NCBI RefSeq assembly: GCF_025847205.1
Contig: NZ_JAOYTH010000006.1
Location: 1-64,000 of the forward strand
Reading direction: 5' to 3'
Length of the DNA: 64,000 nucleotides
Origin: Pararhizobium sp. YC-54
GTDB lineage: Bacteria > Pseudomonadota > Alphaproteobacteria > Rhizobiales > Rhizobiaceae
Made by a program: the position numbers and the translations under genes. Each line of letters opens with the position of its first letter. The stretch's first letter is position 1. Shown here one piece after another: positions 47,052-55,620 of this stretch. The notes beneath the pieces were generated by a model that worked only from the letters and a program-made list of their open reading frames with translations, ran no database searches and was not told where the DNA came from.

Positions 47052-48197
47052 CTATTGGCCGGGCAGTATCCGTACCGCAAAGACGCTGAGGCCGTTGCCG
47101 GAACCGGTGACATCGCTGTTGATGAGGATATAGCCGGGTGAACTCGGCGCAAGGCTGCGCGCGAACGAGACCTTGAACAGCATATCGCTCTTTTCCTCAT
47201 TCACCGTGAACCGGTGGCGGCCGCAATCGCCGAGCGAGGAAAAATCGCATTCGACGGAAAATTGCGTCTGCTTGCCGGTGTCGGCCTGGACGCTGAGGGC
47301 AACGGTCGATGTCTTGCCGGAAATCTGCGCAAGCACCGAAGCCGGTATCTCGATCGACACGTTGCCGCCGGCATCCGCCGTTGCCGACGTGATATGAAGG
47401 CGCGGGCCGCGCTCGTCGCTGACAGGATCGACCCCGGCGCGGCTGCCCGCCTTGACGTTGCTCGCATCGGTGGGCGTGAAGACATCAACCCAATCGCCGG
47501 AAAAACCCGACTGCGCTCCAAGCGTCTTCAGGCCCGCTTCGCCGTCGAAATCCTCCGATTGCACCGTCGAGGGCGGATTGGCGACACTGGTATCGCGCTC
47601 CGCCGCCGACTTCAAAAGCCCGCTGGTTTCAACCCACCAGGCCGCCATGACAAAGGCGGCGACCAGCGTCGTCACCACCATGACGAAGGAAAGAAAGCTT
47701 CCCCGCTTGCGCCGGCGGGTTTTTGCCACCGCTGTTTCGGTCTTGGCAGCCTTGCCGCGCTTGCCGGCAACCTGTTCGGCGGGCGCTGCTTCGGCAACAC
47801 GCTGTCCCTCGCGGCGCTCCGGGCGCAAGCCCGCAAGCCCGCCATCGACGGCAGGGCTGCTGCCCATATCGTCACGTCGTTCGGACGGCATGTGGATGTC
47901 GTGATCAAGCTCCGCCGAAGGCACCGGGCTCCGGCCGTCCTCAGCCTCGGCGCGGGCCGGCGGCGGCACGGATGCAGCCGCCTTCAGGCTGGCCCGCTCC
48001 TCCAGCTCGATGGCGTGGATGACGGCTTCCAGCCGGTGGCGCTGCTGGGCGATCACCTCGGGATCGTGCACGTCCTGCTTTCTGAGGCCAGCCTCAAGCG
48101 CGTTGCGCGCCGATTGATAGATGCGCGCGCGCGTTTCGGAATTCGCCCTCTCGGAGCGTTCCAGCGCATGTCTGATGGCAGTTTCCAGTCCGCTCAC
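47052..48197 (-). CDS. Hypothetical single-pass membrane protein with coiled-coil N-terminus
   Basis: The 381-residue protein starts with a helical stretch (ETAIRHALERSERANSETRA), then a charged Ala/Glu/Pro-rich linker and a strongly basic patch (KTRRRKRGS). A membrane helix follows (about 166-188; SFLSFVMVVTTLVAAFVMAA), and then a beta-rich domain probably in the periplasm, with two cysteines (VECDFSSLGDCG). I recognise no catalytic motif. The GTG start at 48197 follows an AAGGACGG ribosome-binding site. It is convergent with ppk2. Confidence 0.7.
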   Translation of the reverse strand: MSGLETAIRHALERSERANSETRARIYQSARNALEAGLRKQDVHDPEVIAQQRHRLEAVIHAIELEERASLKAAASVPPPARAEAEDGRSPVPSAELDHDIHMPSERRDDMGSSPAVDGGLAGLRPERREGQRVAEAAPAEQVAGKRGKAAKTETAVAKTRRRKRGSFLSFVMVVTTLVAAFVMAAWWVETSGLLKSAAERDTSVANPPSTVQSEDFDGEAGLKTLGAQSGFSGDWVDVFTPTDASNVKAGSRAGVDPVSDERGPRLHITSATADAGGNVSIEIPASVLAQISGKTSTVALSVQADTGKQTQFSVECDFSSLGDCGRHRFTVNEEKSDMLFKVSFARSLAPSSPGYILINSDVTGSGNGLSVFAVRILPGQ

Positions 48198-48310
48198 TAT
48201 CCGTCCTTCTTGGTGCAGGCATTCCGCAATCCTGCAAAGCATGCGGCGTTCGGGCAAAACCCCGGCCGCGCAGATATGCAATCAACCTCGCCCCGAAGCC
48301 TGGCGCCCTA

Positions 48311-48342
48311 CATCGATTCCGATTTAAGGAATTATGCAGTAG
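48311..48342. repeat. Partial mosaic element, copy 3 (right half of module 1)
   Basis: CATCGATTCCGATTTAAGGA followed by ATTATGCAGTAG matches the right arm of the long inverted repeat at 18453-18496. The left arm is missing, so this copy cannot fold alone. Confidence 0.6.
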
Positions 48343-48561
48343 CCGGGCCTCGACGCTACAAGCCATCCGCCATTGCGGCCAGGCGATCGCTCCGGCCGCT
48401 TTTGGATGTGTTAACAATTGGGTAACGGTTGACGCCCCGATCTGCAAGCCTTGCGCAGCAAACTGACTGCCAGCGCCGGGGAAAACCCGGAGCTTTTTCG
48501 CGTAGCCGAGGGCTTCAGCCGATACAAAGCGGCTTTGCAAAACACAAAGCCGCTGCTAAAG

Positions 48562-48587
48562 TTCTTACGTTTACGGAAACGTCAAAT
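48562..48587. promoter_or_regulatory. LiuR/FadR-like operator upstream of the nitronate monooxygenase-like gene
   Basis: Aligned with the 6842-6867 site, about 20 of 26 bases are identical, including ACGTTTACG and the right arm ACGTCAAA. It ends 20 bp before the start codon, a position that would block transcription or initiation. Confidence 0.6.
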
Positions 48588-48606
48588 AACAAACCGGGAG
48601 TGAACC

Positions 48607-49566
48607 TTGTCCCTGCCAGCCATTCTCAACGGCACAACGCGACTGCCTGTCGTCGCCGCGCCGCTTTTCATCATATCGCATCCGGCCCTGACGCTGGCAC
48701 AATGCAAGGCCGGCGTCGTCGGTTCGTTTCCGGCGCTCAATGCCCGGCCGGAAGCACAACTGGATGAATGGCTGGCCGAGATTACCGAAGACCTCGCCGC
48801 CTACAACACCCGCAACCCCGGCACGCCGGCTGCCCCCTTTGCCGTCAACCAGATTGTCCACAAGTCCAACCGGCGGCTCGAACACGATCTGATGCTCTGC
48901 GTCAAATACAAGGTGCCGATCGTCATTTCGTCGCTGGGCGCCGTGCCCGAGGTCAACGCGGCGATCCATTCCTATGGCGGCATCGTGCTGCATGACGTGA
49001 TCAACAACCGCCACGCCAACTCGGCCATCCGCAAGGGCGCCGACGGGCTGATCGCGGTTGCGGCCGGCGCCGGCGGCCATGCAGGCACACTGTCGCCCTT
49101 CGCCCTCGTCCAGGAGATCCGCACCTGGTTTGACGGGCCATTGCTGCTGTCCGGCGCGATATCAACCGGCGGCGCGGTTCTGGCCGCGCAGGCGATGGGC
49201 GCCGACATGGCCTATATCGGCTCGCCCTTCATCGCCACCACGGAAGCGCGCGCCAGCGACGCCTACAAGCAGATGCTCGTCGACAGCAGCGCCAGCGACA
49301 TCGTCTACTCCAATTACTTCACCGGTATCCCCGGCAACTACCTCAAGCCCTCGATCATGGCGGCCGGCATGGACCCCGATCATCTGCCGGAAGCCGACCC
49401 GTCCAAGATGGATTTCGAGACGGCCACGACCGGCGCCAAAGCCTGGAAGGACATCTGGGGCTGCGGCCAGGGCATCGGCGCCGTCACGGAGATCGCCCCC
49501 ACCGCCGGCCTCGTCGACCGGCTCACCCTGGAATATGCGGCGGCGAGACAAAGGCTGGCGCTGTAA
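48607..49566 (+). CDS. NAD(P)H-dependent flavin oxidoreductase (nitronate monooxygenase family)
   Basis: The 319-residue TIM-barrel flavoprotein has the 2-nitropropane dioxygenase/FabK-type features: LPVVAAPLFIISHPALTLA at the start, the FMN-phosphate loop VAAGAGGHAGTLSPFALVQE and GADMAYIGSPFIATTEARAS. Family members oxidise nitronates, or act as enoyl reductases or quinone reductases. A TTG start follows a GGGAG ribosome-binding site. It shares an operator with the beta-oxidation and fadD genes, which suggests regulation by fatty acid or acyl-CoA status. Confidence 0.87.
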   Translation: MSLPAILNGTTRLPVVAAPLFIISHPALTLAQCKAGVVGSFPALNARPEAQLDEWLAEITEDLAAYNTRNPGTPAAPFAVNQIVHKSNRRLEHDLMLCVKYKVPIVISSLGAVPEVNAAIHSYGGIVLHDVINNRHANSAIRKGADGLIAVAAGAGGHAGTLSPFALVQEIRTWFDGPLLLSGAISTGGAVLAAQAMGADMAYIGSPFIATTEARASDAYKQMLVDSSASDIVYSNYFTGIPGNYLKPSIMAAGMDPDHLPEADPSKMDFETATTGAKAWKDIWGCGQGIGAVTEIAPTAGLVDRLTLEYAAARQRLAL

Positions 49567-49689
49567 AAGGTACCCTTCCGATTGCCCCAAGCTTTTTTCC
49601 TGTTCTTAAAACTGATGGCTTGAAATCGCATCGGTTTGCAGGTATCAGCCCCTCACACATCGTTTCGCGGCATCGCGAAACGCATGCTG

Positions 49690-49765
49690 GCCGCTTTAGC
49701 TCAGGTGGTAGAGCACATCATTCGTAATGATGGGGTCGCAGGTTCGAGTCCTGCAAGCGGCACCA
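49690..49765 (+). tRNA. tRNA-Thr (anticodon CGT)
   Basis: The 76-nt cloverleaf has acceptor arms GCCGCTT and AAGCGGC, D-arm GCTCAGGTGGTAGAGC, anticodon stem CATCA/TGATG with loop TTCGTAA, T-arm GCAGGTTCGAGTCCTGC and an encoded CCA end. Anticodon CGT reads ACG. Small accessory genes follow it. Confidence 0.96.
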
Positions 49766-49914
49766 GTTTTCCATCCGGTAATCTTTATTTCTCAACAATT
49801 GCTAAGCATTAACTCTTGCACGAGGTCTCGAGAGGAACCCGAGCACGAGAATTGACGTTCCTTGCGTTCAGCTCGGAATCGCTACCGGACGCTGAGTTTG
49901 CACCCGATGGTCTC

Positions 49915-50463
49915 TCACCGTCTACTGCCGGCGGTGACCTCGTCCTTGTGGGCGGCGAAGGCTGCCAGGACTTCATCCTTCTCGCCTTGCGGGATCTTGA
50001 AGAAGTTCAGGGACCGTGTGAGTTCCGCTGCAACTTCATCGAATTCTTCCGGGGAAATCCTAAGGTCCCGGTGGGCCTCCTCAAGGCCGAGCGGTGTCGC
50101 GCCAGGCTTGGTGGCCGTGAACTTCAAAGGTCCGCCCGAAACGTCGCAGACCCACAGCGTCCGCATGAACTTCAGGCCGGGCAATCTTCCCAGACTCTTG
50201 GTGTGCCAGTCTCGCAACTGCGGGTTCTTGGAATCTTGGCCAACGACGGGGTTCTTCACAAGGGCGTCGCTGAAGTGATCCACCACCGCCGCAATGGCGA
50301 AGACGCCGCCCAGCCGTTCGTACAGACTTTTTTCAGGCGTGGATTGGTTGGCCTGTACGCTATTCGTCCCAGTCAGAACAACCACGGAGGCGGCGGTCAG
50401 CGTCAGCCCTGCGACCACGCTTCGTCTTGTGATAGAAGTCGAAACAGCCTGCGTCATTGTCAC
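49915..50463 (-). CDS. Group 1 truncated hemoglobin with Tat signal peptide
   Basis: The 182-residue protein begins with a twin-arginine signal (TRRSVVAGLTLTAASVVVLTG), so it should be exported folded to the periplasm. The globin domain (about 45-180) starts SLYERLGGVFAIAAVVDHFS and carries the proximal heme histidine in LEEAHRDLRISPEEFDEV. The usual distal B10 tyrosine position reads Ser in VVDHFSDAL. Most truncated globins are cytosolic; a Tat-exported one suggests periplasmic NO, O2 or redox chemistry. It lies 150 bp beyond tRNA-Thr. Confidence 0.83.
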   Translation of the reverse strand: MTMTQAVSTSITRRSVVAGLTLTAASVVVLTGTNSVQANQSTPEKSLYERLGGVFAIAAVVDHFSDALVKNPVVGQDSKNPQLRDWHTKSLGRLPGLKFMRTLWVCDVSGGPLKFTATKPGATPLGLEEAHRDLRISPEEFDEVAAELTRSLNFFKIPQGEKDEVLAAFAAHKDEVTAGSRR

Positions 50464-50556
50464 CTCCTTGGCTCAGTCCACGGCTTGGTGTAGGTTCGAC
50501 CCGGATGGACAGGCCAGTTGATAATAACTAACTAATTTAGATATATACATTATATC

Positions 50557-50811
50557 ATGATGGCGCTTGTCCACCATCGCCAAAAACTACCTCGCGCAGC
50601 CGGACCTGGCGACTACGCGCCGCTTTTTGAGACGGCCGGGAAGATAGCGGCGGCGCTGGAGGTTCCCACTCCCGTACTGTTCGGCGCCGGTAATGCTCCC
50701 AGCACCGGCGAGCGGGCGCGCCTGCTGACCGACATCAACGGCACTCTCTCGCGGATGAATGACGAACAGCTTAGTCGGGCCACCAAGATGCTGAAGGCTT
50801 TCCTTGGGTGA
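50557..50811 (+). pseudogene. Headless XRE-type regulator remnant
   Basis: The 84-residue frame ends like an XRE-family repressor: KIAAALEVPTPVLFGAGN, then ERARLLTDINGTLSRMNDEQ and a terminal KMLKAFLG. The HTH that should precede KIAAALEVP is absent, replaced by an unrelated N-terminus. It is probably the tail of a lost regulator near tRNA-Thr, though a small expressed protein is possible. Confidence 0.55.
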
Positions 50812-50935
50812 ACTCAGGCGCACATCGTTAGGATGCCCCTGTCGGATGCAAAAACCAGTCGTTCAAGCCCGGCGCAAGCGACGCGGCATAGCTTGTCCTC
50901 AATCGGCATGACGCCGGACTAGGAAGGACAATGAC

Positions 50936-51094
50936 ATGAACACGATCGAACACGCGCCCCTCACGCAAGATGCGGCAATCGCCCTGTTCCTGCAGGAAGA
51001 CAATGCCGACAGGCTGACCGACATTCTTGTCGACGCGCTCGACGAAGCCTTCAGGATTCTGAAGGAGGAACTGGTTTCCCGGCCGCTGAACTGA
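50936..51094 (+). CDS. Hypothetical 52-residue acidic protein
   Basis: The short frame is preceded by AGGAAGGACA, a good ribosome-binding site 5-12 bases upstream. The product is helical and acidic (NADRLTDILVDALDEAFRIL) with no membrane segment. No family is recognised; it could be a small regulatory protein or antitoxin-like piece, but no toxin partner is visible. Confidence 0.45.
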   Translation: MNTIEHAPLTQDAAIALFLQEDNADRLTDILVDALDEAFRILKEELVSRPLN

Positions 51095-51291
51095 TCTGCC
51101 GCGATAAACTGGCGCATGACATACATCCGACGCACGGATGCCGTATCTACCCCGTATGACTCTCTCCCGTCATGCGGGGCCGCTGCGCTACAATTTACTC
51201 CGGCAAACATGGTTAATTTTTAACTATTTTCCGGTTAGCAGCGTAGGAGTCAGCGGATCCGCCGTTGATTCGAAAACCGGGAGGACCACAG

Positions 51292-51480
51292 ATGATCTTT
51301 AATCTGCTCAAGCCCAAATGCGACGATACCGCCGATACCGGTACCTATCCCGACGGTGCTTTCGAGCTGCCGGTCATCGAGATTCAATCCGCTCCGCGGC
51401 GCCTTCGCGGCCATATGGCCCATCAGCGCGACTATGGCAGCGACCGGACGATCACGCCTATTCCCGCCGGATTTGCCTGA
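51292..51480 (+). CDS. Hypothetical 62-residue protein
   Basis: The ATG at 51292 has the ribosome-binding site GGGAGGACC at ideal distance. The product (starting MIFNLLKPKCDDTADTG, ending TITPIPAGFA) has no recognised domain and no hydrophobic segment. It is convergent with allE. The start signal makes translation likely. Confidence 0.5.
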   Translation: MIFNLLKPKCDDTADTGTYPDGAFELPVIEIQSAPRRLRGHMAHQRDYGSDRTITPIPAGFA

Positions 51481-51521
51481 CGCTCTCGTCCGGCAGGAAT
51501 AAACTGCGAATATACCGACGT

Positions 51522-52349
51522 TCAGGCCCGCGGCTTCAACTTCATGTGGCGGTTGACGTCCTTGTAGAGCAGGTAGCGGAATTTTCCCGGCCCGCCGGCG
51601 TAGCAGGCCTGCGGGCAGAAAGCGCGCAGCCACATATAGTCGCCCGCCTCGACCTCCACCCAATCCTGGTTAAGCCGGTAGACGGCCTTGCCCTCCAGCA
51701 CATAGAGCCCATGCTCCATGACATGGGTTTCGGCGAACGGGATCACGGCACCCGGCTCGAAGGTGACGATCGTCACATGCATGTCGTGACGCAGGTCGTC
51801 AGGATCGACGAACCGCGTCGTCGCCCATTTGCCCTCGGTGCCCGCCATCGGCGATGGCGCGATATCGGCTTCGTTGAGGAAAAGGGCCGCCGGTGCGTCG
51901 AGACCATCGACGGCTTCGTAGGCCTTGCGGATCCAGTGAAACCGCACCGTTTCGCCGCTGGTGTTGCGCACAGACCATTTGCTGGCCGGCGGAATGAAGG
52001 CATAGCCACCCGGACGCATCTGATGCGCCTTGCCATCCAGCGTCACGGTCAGTTCGCCCTCGACGATGAACAGCACACCTTCGGCGCCCGCGTCGAGTTC
52101 CGGCCGGTCGCTGCCGCCGCCCGGGGCCACTTCCATGATATATTGCGAGAAGGTCTCGGCAAAACCGGAGAGCGGCCGCGACAGCACCCAGAGCCGGGTG
52201 TTTTCCCAGAACGGCAGGAAGCTGGTGACGATGTCCATCATCACGCCCTTCGGGATGATGGCATAGGCTTCGGTGAAGACGGCGCGGTCCGTCAACAGCT
52301 GGGTCTGCGCGGGCGCGCCGCCCTGCGGGGCGTAATAAGTGCGGTTCAT
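51522..52349 (-). CDS. allE: (S)-ureidoglycine aminohydrolase
   Basis: The 275-residue bicupin enzyme releases ammonia from ureidoglycine in allantoin breakdown. Recognisable stretches are MNRTYYAPQGGAPAQTQLLT, WVLSRPLSGFAETFSQYIME, the first cupin EGVLFIVEGELTVTLDG and the second cupin, where FAETHVMEHGLYVLEGKAVY supplies the Mn ligands (His, Glu, His). The ATG at 52349 gives the standard N-terminus. No other ureide-pathway gene is in the window, so its partners are elsewhere. Confidence 0.88.
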   Translation of the reverse strand: MNRTYYAPQGGAPAQTQLLTDRAVFTEAYAIIPKGVMMDIVTSFLPFWENTRLWVLSRPLSGFAETFSQYIMEVAPGGGSDRPELDAGAEGVLFIVEGELTVTLDGKAHQMRPGGYAFIPPASKWSVRNTSGETVRFHWIRKAYEAVDGLDAPAALFLNEADIAPSPMAGTEGKWATTRFVDPDDLRHDMHVTIVTFEPGAVIPFAETHVMEHGLYVLEGKAVYRLNQDWVEVEAGDYMWLRAFCPQACYAGGPGKFRYLLYKDVNRHMKLKPRA

Positions 52350-52611
52350 CTGCTTCCCTGAACGTTCGAATGGATCGGCCTTGACGGTGGCCATCAGGCA
52401 CAGAAAACCATTAGCGCAACGCGGCGCTGAGATCACGCGGCAATTCCCTCCGATCCGTGAATTCACTTTCGCACAGAAGAAGAAAATCAACGGGCATGAT
52501 GGGGATCGTCAGCCGTGGCCCGTCCTTGTGCGCAAGACAGAGGACGGCGGCTTCGGTGTTCCTGCAAGCGTGATCGAGCCCGCCCGATCAAAGAGGGCGA
52601 TACGCTCAGTC

Positions 52612-53763
52612 CTATTTGTTGATCGTGCTTGGCGGCGTCGGCGTCGTGACCTCCCGCAGCCATTCCCGCCAGATCGATACGAGCAACGCCATCAGCACCG
52701 GCCCGACGAACAGGCCGAGGAATCCCATTGTCTTGACGCCCCCGACAAGCCCGAAGAAGGTCGGCAGGAAGGGCAGCTTGATCGGTCCGCCGACCAGCCT
52801 CGGGCGCAGCGTCTTGTCGACGATGAACAGCTCGATGGTTCCCCAGGCAAACAGCGCGAGCGCGGCGAAAGGCGATCCGCTGGCGAAGAGATAGATCGAC
52901 ACCAGCGTAAAGCACAGCGGTGCGCCGCCGGGCACAAGCGCCATGATGCCGGTGATGATGCCCAAGGTCACGGGAGACGGAACGCCTGCCATCCAATAGG
53001 CGACGCCGAGCACGATGCCTTCGCCGATGGCGATAACACCCATGCCGGTTACCGTCGAGCTGATGGTCAACGGCACGATGCGCGAAACGCGTTCCCAGCG
53101 CATCGGCAGGATGCGTTCGCCGAGATCATCGAGCTGCGCGACGAGTTTCTCGCCGTCGCGATAGACGAAGAACAGCGTGATCAGCATGAAAAGAAGCGTC
53201 AGGAACGACTGGAAGGCGGAGGCGCCGACGACGAGCACGCCGCGGTAGATGTTGCCGATATTGGAGCCGCTGACAAGCTGAACCAGTTCGCCGATCGCGC
53301 CGGGATGGCCGACATATTTCGCCCATTGTTCTCCAAGCCAGACGCCGAGGCCGGGGATCTGCGTCAGCCAGACTGGCACCGGCGCGCCGGAAACATTCGT
53401 CTCGATGGTCCAAGCCACCCAGTCGCGGACTTCATCGACGGCATAGACGGCGGCGAGCGAGATCGGCGCGACGATAAAGGAAATCACCGCGATAATGGCA
53501 ATCGTCGCTCCAATCGTCCGGTTGCCACCAATGGCGCCAAGAAGCCGGCGGTAAATCGGCCAGCTGGCAAAGCCGATGACAAGCGCCGCAAGCACCGGCA
53601 CGAGAAAGCCGTGAAAGAAATAGACGCCTGCGAGCAGGACAAAGACCAGAAGCCAGCGCGCAGCCGCAATCGGGCCGACAAGCGCGGAACGTTCATAGGC
53701 TGTGCGGCCGAAAAGTCGCGGTTCCGACGGCAGTTCGCCCCGTTCACGGTTGCTCAGTTGCAA
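52612..53763 (-). CDS. AI-2E family transporter (TqsA/PerM-like)
   Basis: The 383-residue protein has about eight membrane helices and the family's central periplasmic region. AARWLLVFVLLAGVYFFHGF is the first helix pair. VPGGAPLCFTLVSIYLFASG and PTFFGLVGGVKTMGFLGLFV carry the conserved Gly/Pro-rich C-terminal pattern. Some members export autoinducer-2 while others are ion antiporters, so the substrate is open. It is monocistronic. Confidence 0.85.
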   Translation of the reverse strand: MQLSNRERGELPSEPRLFGRTAYERSALVGPIAAARWLLVFVLLAGVYFFHGFLVPVLAALVIGFASWPIYRRLLGAIGGNRTIGATIAIIAVISFIVAPISLAAVYAVDEVRDWVAWTIETNVSGAPVPVWLTQIPGLGVWLGEQWAKYVGHPGAIGELVQLVSGSNIGNIYRGVLVVGASAFQSFLTLLFMLITLFFVYRDGEKLVAQLDDLGERILPMRWERVSRIVPLTISSTVTGMGVIAIGEGIVLGVAYWMAGVPSPVTLGIITGIMALVPGGAPLCFTLVSIYLFASGSPFAALALFAWGTIELFIVDKTLRPRLVGGPIKLPFLPTFFGLVGGVKTMGFLGLFVGPVLMALLVSIWREWLREVTTPTPPSTINK

Positions 53764-53780
53764 AAAGCGTTCCTCCTAAA

Positions 53781-53819
53781 CAGCGACCTTTGCGCGCCAT
53801 GAAGGACGCGCGGCGCTGT
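53781..53819. repeat. Partial mosaic element, copy 4 (module 2)
   Basis: CAGCGACCTTTGCGCGCCAT followed by GAAGGACGCGCGGCGCTGT is nearly identical to the second palindrome at 18513-18550. It lies just upstream of the AI-2E transporter gene. Confidence 0.7.
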
Positions 53820-54006
53820 CGTATCATTCAAGATGACAGCAAAACCCACGGCTTGCCAGCGTGTTTCCATTCGTGTGCCGCTTGTCTGCGGCAAACCAGC
53901 CAGCATGCGGCATAGGTAAGTATGACCGCATGGTCAACACAAGCGGATGACAAACGATTTTCGCCGGGAAAAACAGCCGCCGGACGCGAAGATATTCCAG
54001 GTAAAG

Positions 54007-55218
54007 TTACCCTTGGCTGGCCGCTGCCGCCTTCGACCGGTCGAGGAAAACCGACGACAGGAAAATGCCGATACCGGCCACCGACATCATCGCGCCGACC
54101 AGGCCGGTCGACGTCCAGCCATACCCGGCTGCAATCGACAGGCCGCCGAGCCAGGCGCCGAGCGCATTGGCGAGGTTGAAGGCGGAATGGCTCAGCGCCG
54201 CGGCCAGCGTCTGCGCCTTGCCCGCCACATCCATCAGCCGCATCTGAATCCCAGGCACGACGGCAAAGCCGCCACCGATAAAGAGAACGTTGACGACCGC
54301 CATCCAGGGAGTCGTCATGGTGAAATAGAACAATACATAGGCCACGAGGTTGAAGACCAGTGCAATGCCGATGGCCGGCATCAGCTTCCAGTCGGCAAGC
54401 CGCGAGCCAACGATATTGCCGAGGATCATGCCGGCGCCGAACACCGAAAGCAGGATCGGGACAGTTCCAAGCGATATGCCTGCAACCTCAGTCAGAGCCG
54501 GGGTGATGTAGCTGAACACCGAGAACATGCCGCCGCAGCCGATGGCGCAGATGCCGAGCGTCAGCCAGACCTGGGATTTGCCGAGAGCGCCAAGCTCCGT
54601 CAGCGGCGTTGCTGCCGGGTTGGCCCTGTCTTTCGGGACGAAGAGCCAGGTGAGGGCAACCGTCAGCACGCTGATGGCGCCGACAATGGCAAAGGCCGCG
54701 CGCCAGCCGAGCGCCTGGCCGAACCAGGCGGCAAGCGGCGTGCCAAGCAGGGTGGCGACCGTCAGGCCCATCATGACGCGGCCGATGGCGCGCGCCCGCT
54801 GGTGCGGGGCTGCCATGCCGGCGGCAACCAGCGCCGCGACGCCGAAATAGGCACCATGCGGCAGGCCGGCGAGAAACCGGGCCGCAACCAAAAGACCAAA
54901 ACTACCGGCGGCGGCGCTGGCAAGGTTGCCAAGCGCAAACAGGCTCATCAGCACAAGCAGCACATTGTGCCTTGAAAATCGCGCGGCAAGCACCGCGATC
55001 AGCGGCGCGCCGACGACAACGCCGATCGCATAGGCGCTGATGACGTGGCCGGCATAGGGAACCGAAACCGAAAGATCGCCGGCAACCTGCGGCAAAAGCC
55101 CCATGATGGCGAATTCACCCGTGCCGATGCCGAAGCCGCCGACGGCCAGGGCCAATTCAGCGCTGGACATCCCGCCCGAGCGGGCGGCCTGAATGGAAGA
55201 AAGAGCGTCGTCGGACAT
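54007..55218 (-). CDS. MFS transporter (AraJ/drug:H+ antiporter type)
   Basis: The 403-residue protein has 12 membrane helices. Family motifs are GIGTGEFAIMGLLPQVAGDL in helix 1, HVISAYAIGVVVGAPLIAVL in helix 2 and ARFLAGLPHGAYFGVAALVA in helix 4, which place it with AraJ-like and chloramphenicol- or sugar-efflux permeases. The ATG at 55218 was preferred over one eight codons upstream because the protein then begins MSDDALSS before the first helix. It is divergent from fadD. Confidence 0.87.
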   Translation of the reverse strand: MSDDALSSIQAARSGGMSSAELALAVGGFGIGTGEFAIMGLLPQVAGDLSVSVPYAGHVISAYAIGVVVGAPLIAVLAARFSRHNVLLVLMSLFALGNLASAAAGSFGLLVAARFLAGLPHGAYFGVAALVAAGMAAPHQRARAIGRVMMGLTVATLLGTPLAAWFGQALGWRAAFAIVGAISVLTVALTWLFVPKDRANPAATPLTELGALGKSQVWLTLGICAIGCGGMFSVFSYITPALTEVAGISLGTVPILLSVFGAGMILGNIVGSRLADWKLMPAIGIALVFNLVAYVLFYFTMTTPWMAVVNVLFIGGGFAVVPGIQMRLMDVAGKAQTLAAALSHSAFNLANALGAWLGGLSIAAGYGWTSTGLVGAMMSVAGIGIFLSSVFLDRSKAAAASQG

Positions 55219-55620
55219 GGGAAGACCTGCCTGGAGCCGCATCGGCCCGAAGGATTTTCGTTCTGAAATGGGAAACCGAGGCGGAAGCGGGAGGAGGCCT
55301 TGGCGCTATTGCAATGCAGTATACCTTTTTGCGCCTGCTCGCAAAGAGAATGACGCGGATACATGCCACGAAATCTGGCCCCGAAATCTGGCCAGATGCG
55401 CGCCGTGTATTGACGTTTACGTTAAGGTTATATAATCCGGAATGCGCTTGATGGAGCGCAACAAAAGCTTCATCCTGAGCAAGCGAAGAATCTGGAGGGA
55501 TTTTTCGCTTATGCACAACACGCTGGCCGCAGACATTTTCGGACAGGGTTGCGCATGGAAAAGGGAGAGGCGGTGCGCTTCTGTTTGCGGCACGGCGACG
55601 GTGGATGAGGGAGAGAGACG
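55219..55620. other. Divergent intergenic region between MFS gene and fadD
   Basis: It holds the fadD promoter and the operator at 55410-55425. A 64-codon frame at 55442 overlaps the fadD start and shows no protein-like features, so I do not call it. The fadD leader would be about 180 nt long. Confidence 0.5.
55410..55436 (+). promoter_or_regulatory. fadD promoter with embedded TTGACGTTTACG operator
   Basis: TTGACG (55410-55415) and a consensus -10 TATAAT (55431-55436) are spaced 15 bp. The -35 is part of TTGACGTTTACGTTAA, which shares its first 12 bases exactly with the acyl-CoA dehydrogenase operator. A repressor bound here would cover the -35 element. Confidence 0.6.

Larger units (their letters stand above)
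48198..48606. other. Divergent intergenic region upstream of the nitronate monooxygenase-like gene
   Basis: No coding sequence is supported. It holds half of the mosaic repeat (48311-48342), a 10-bp hairpin AGCGGCTTTG/CAAAGCCGCT (48528-48554) and the operator at 48562-48587. Confidence 0.55.
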
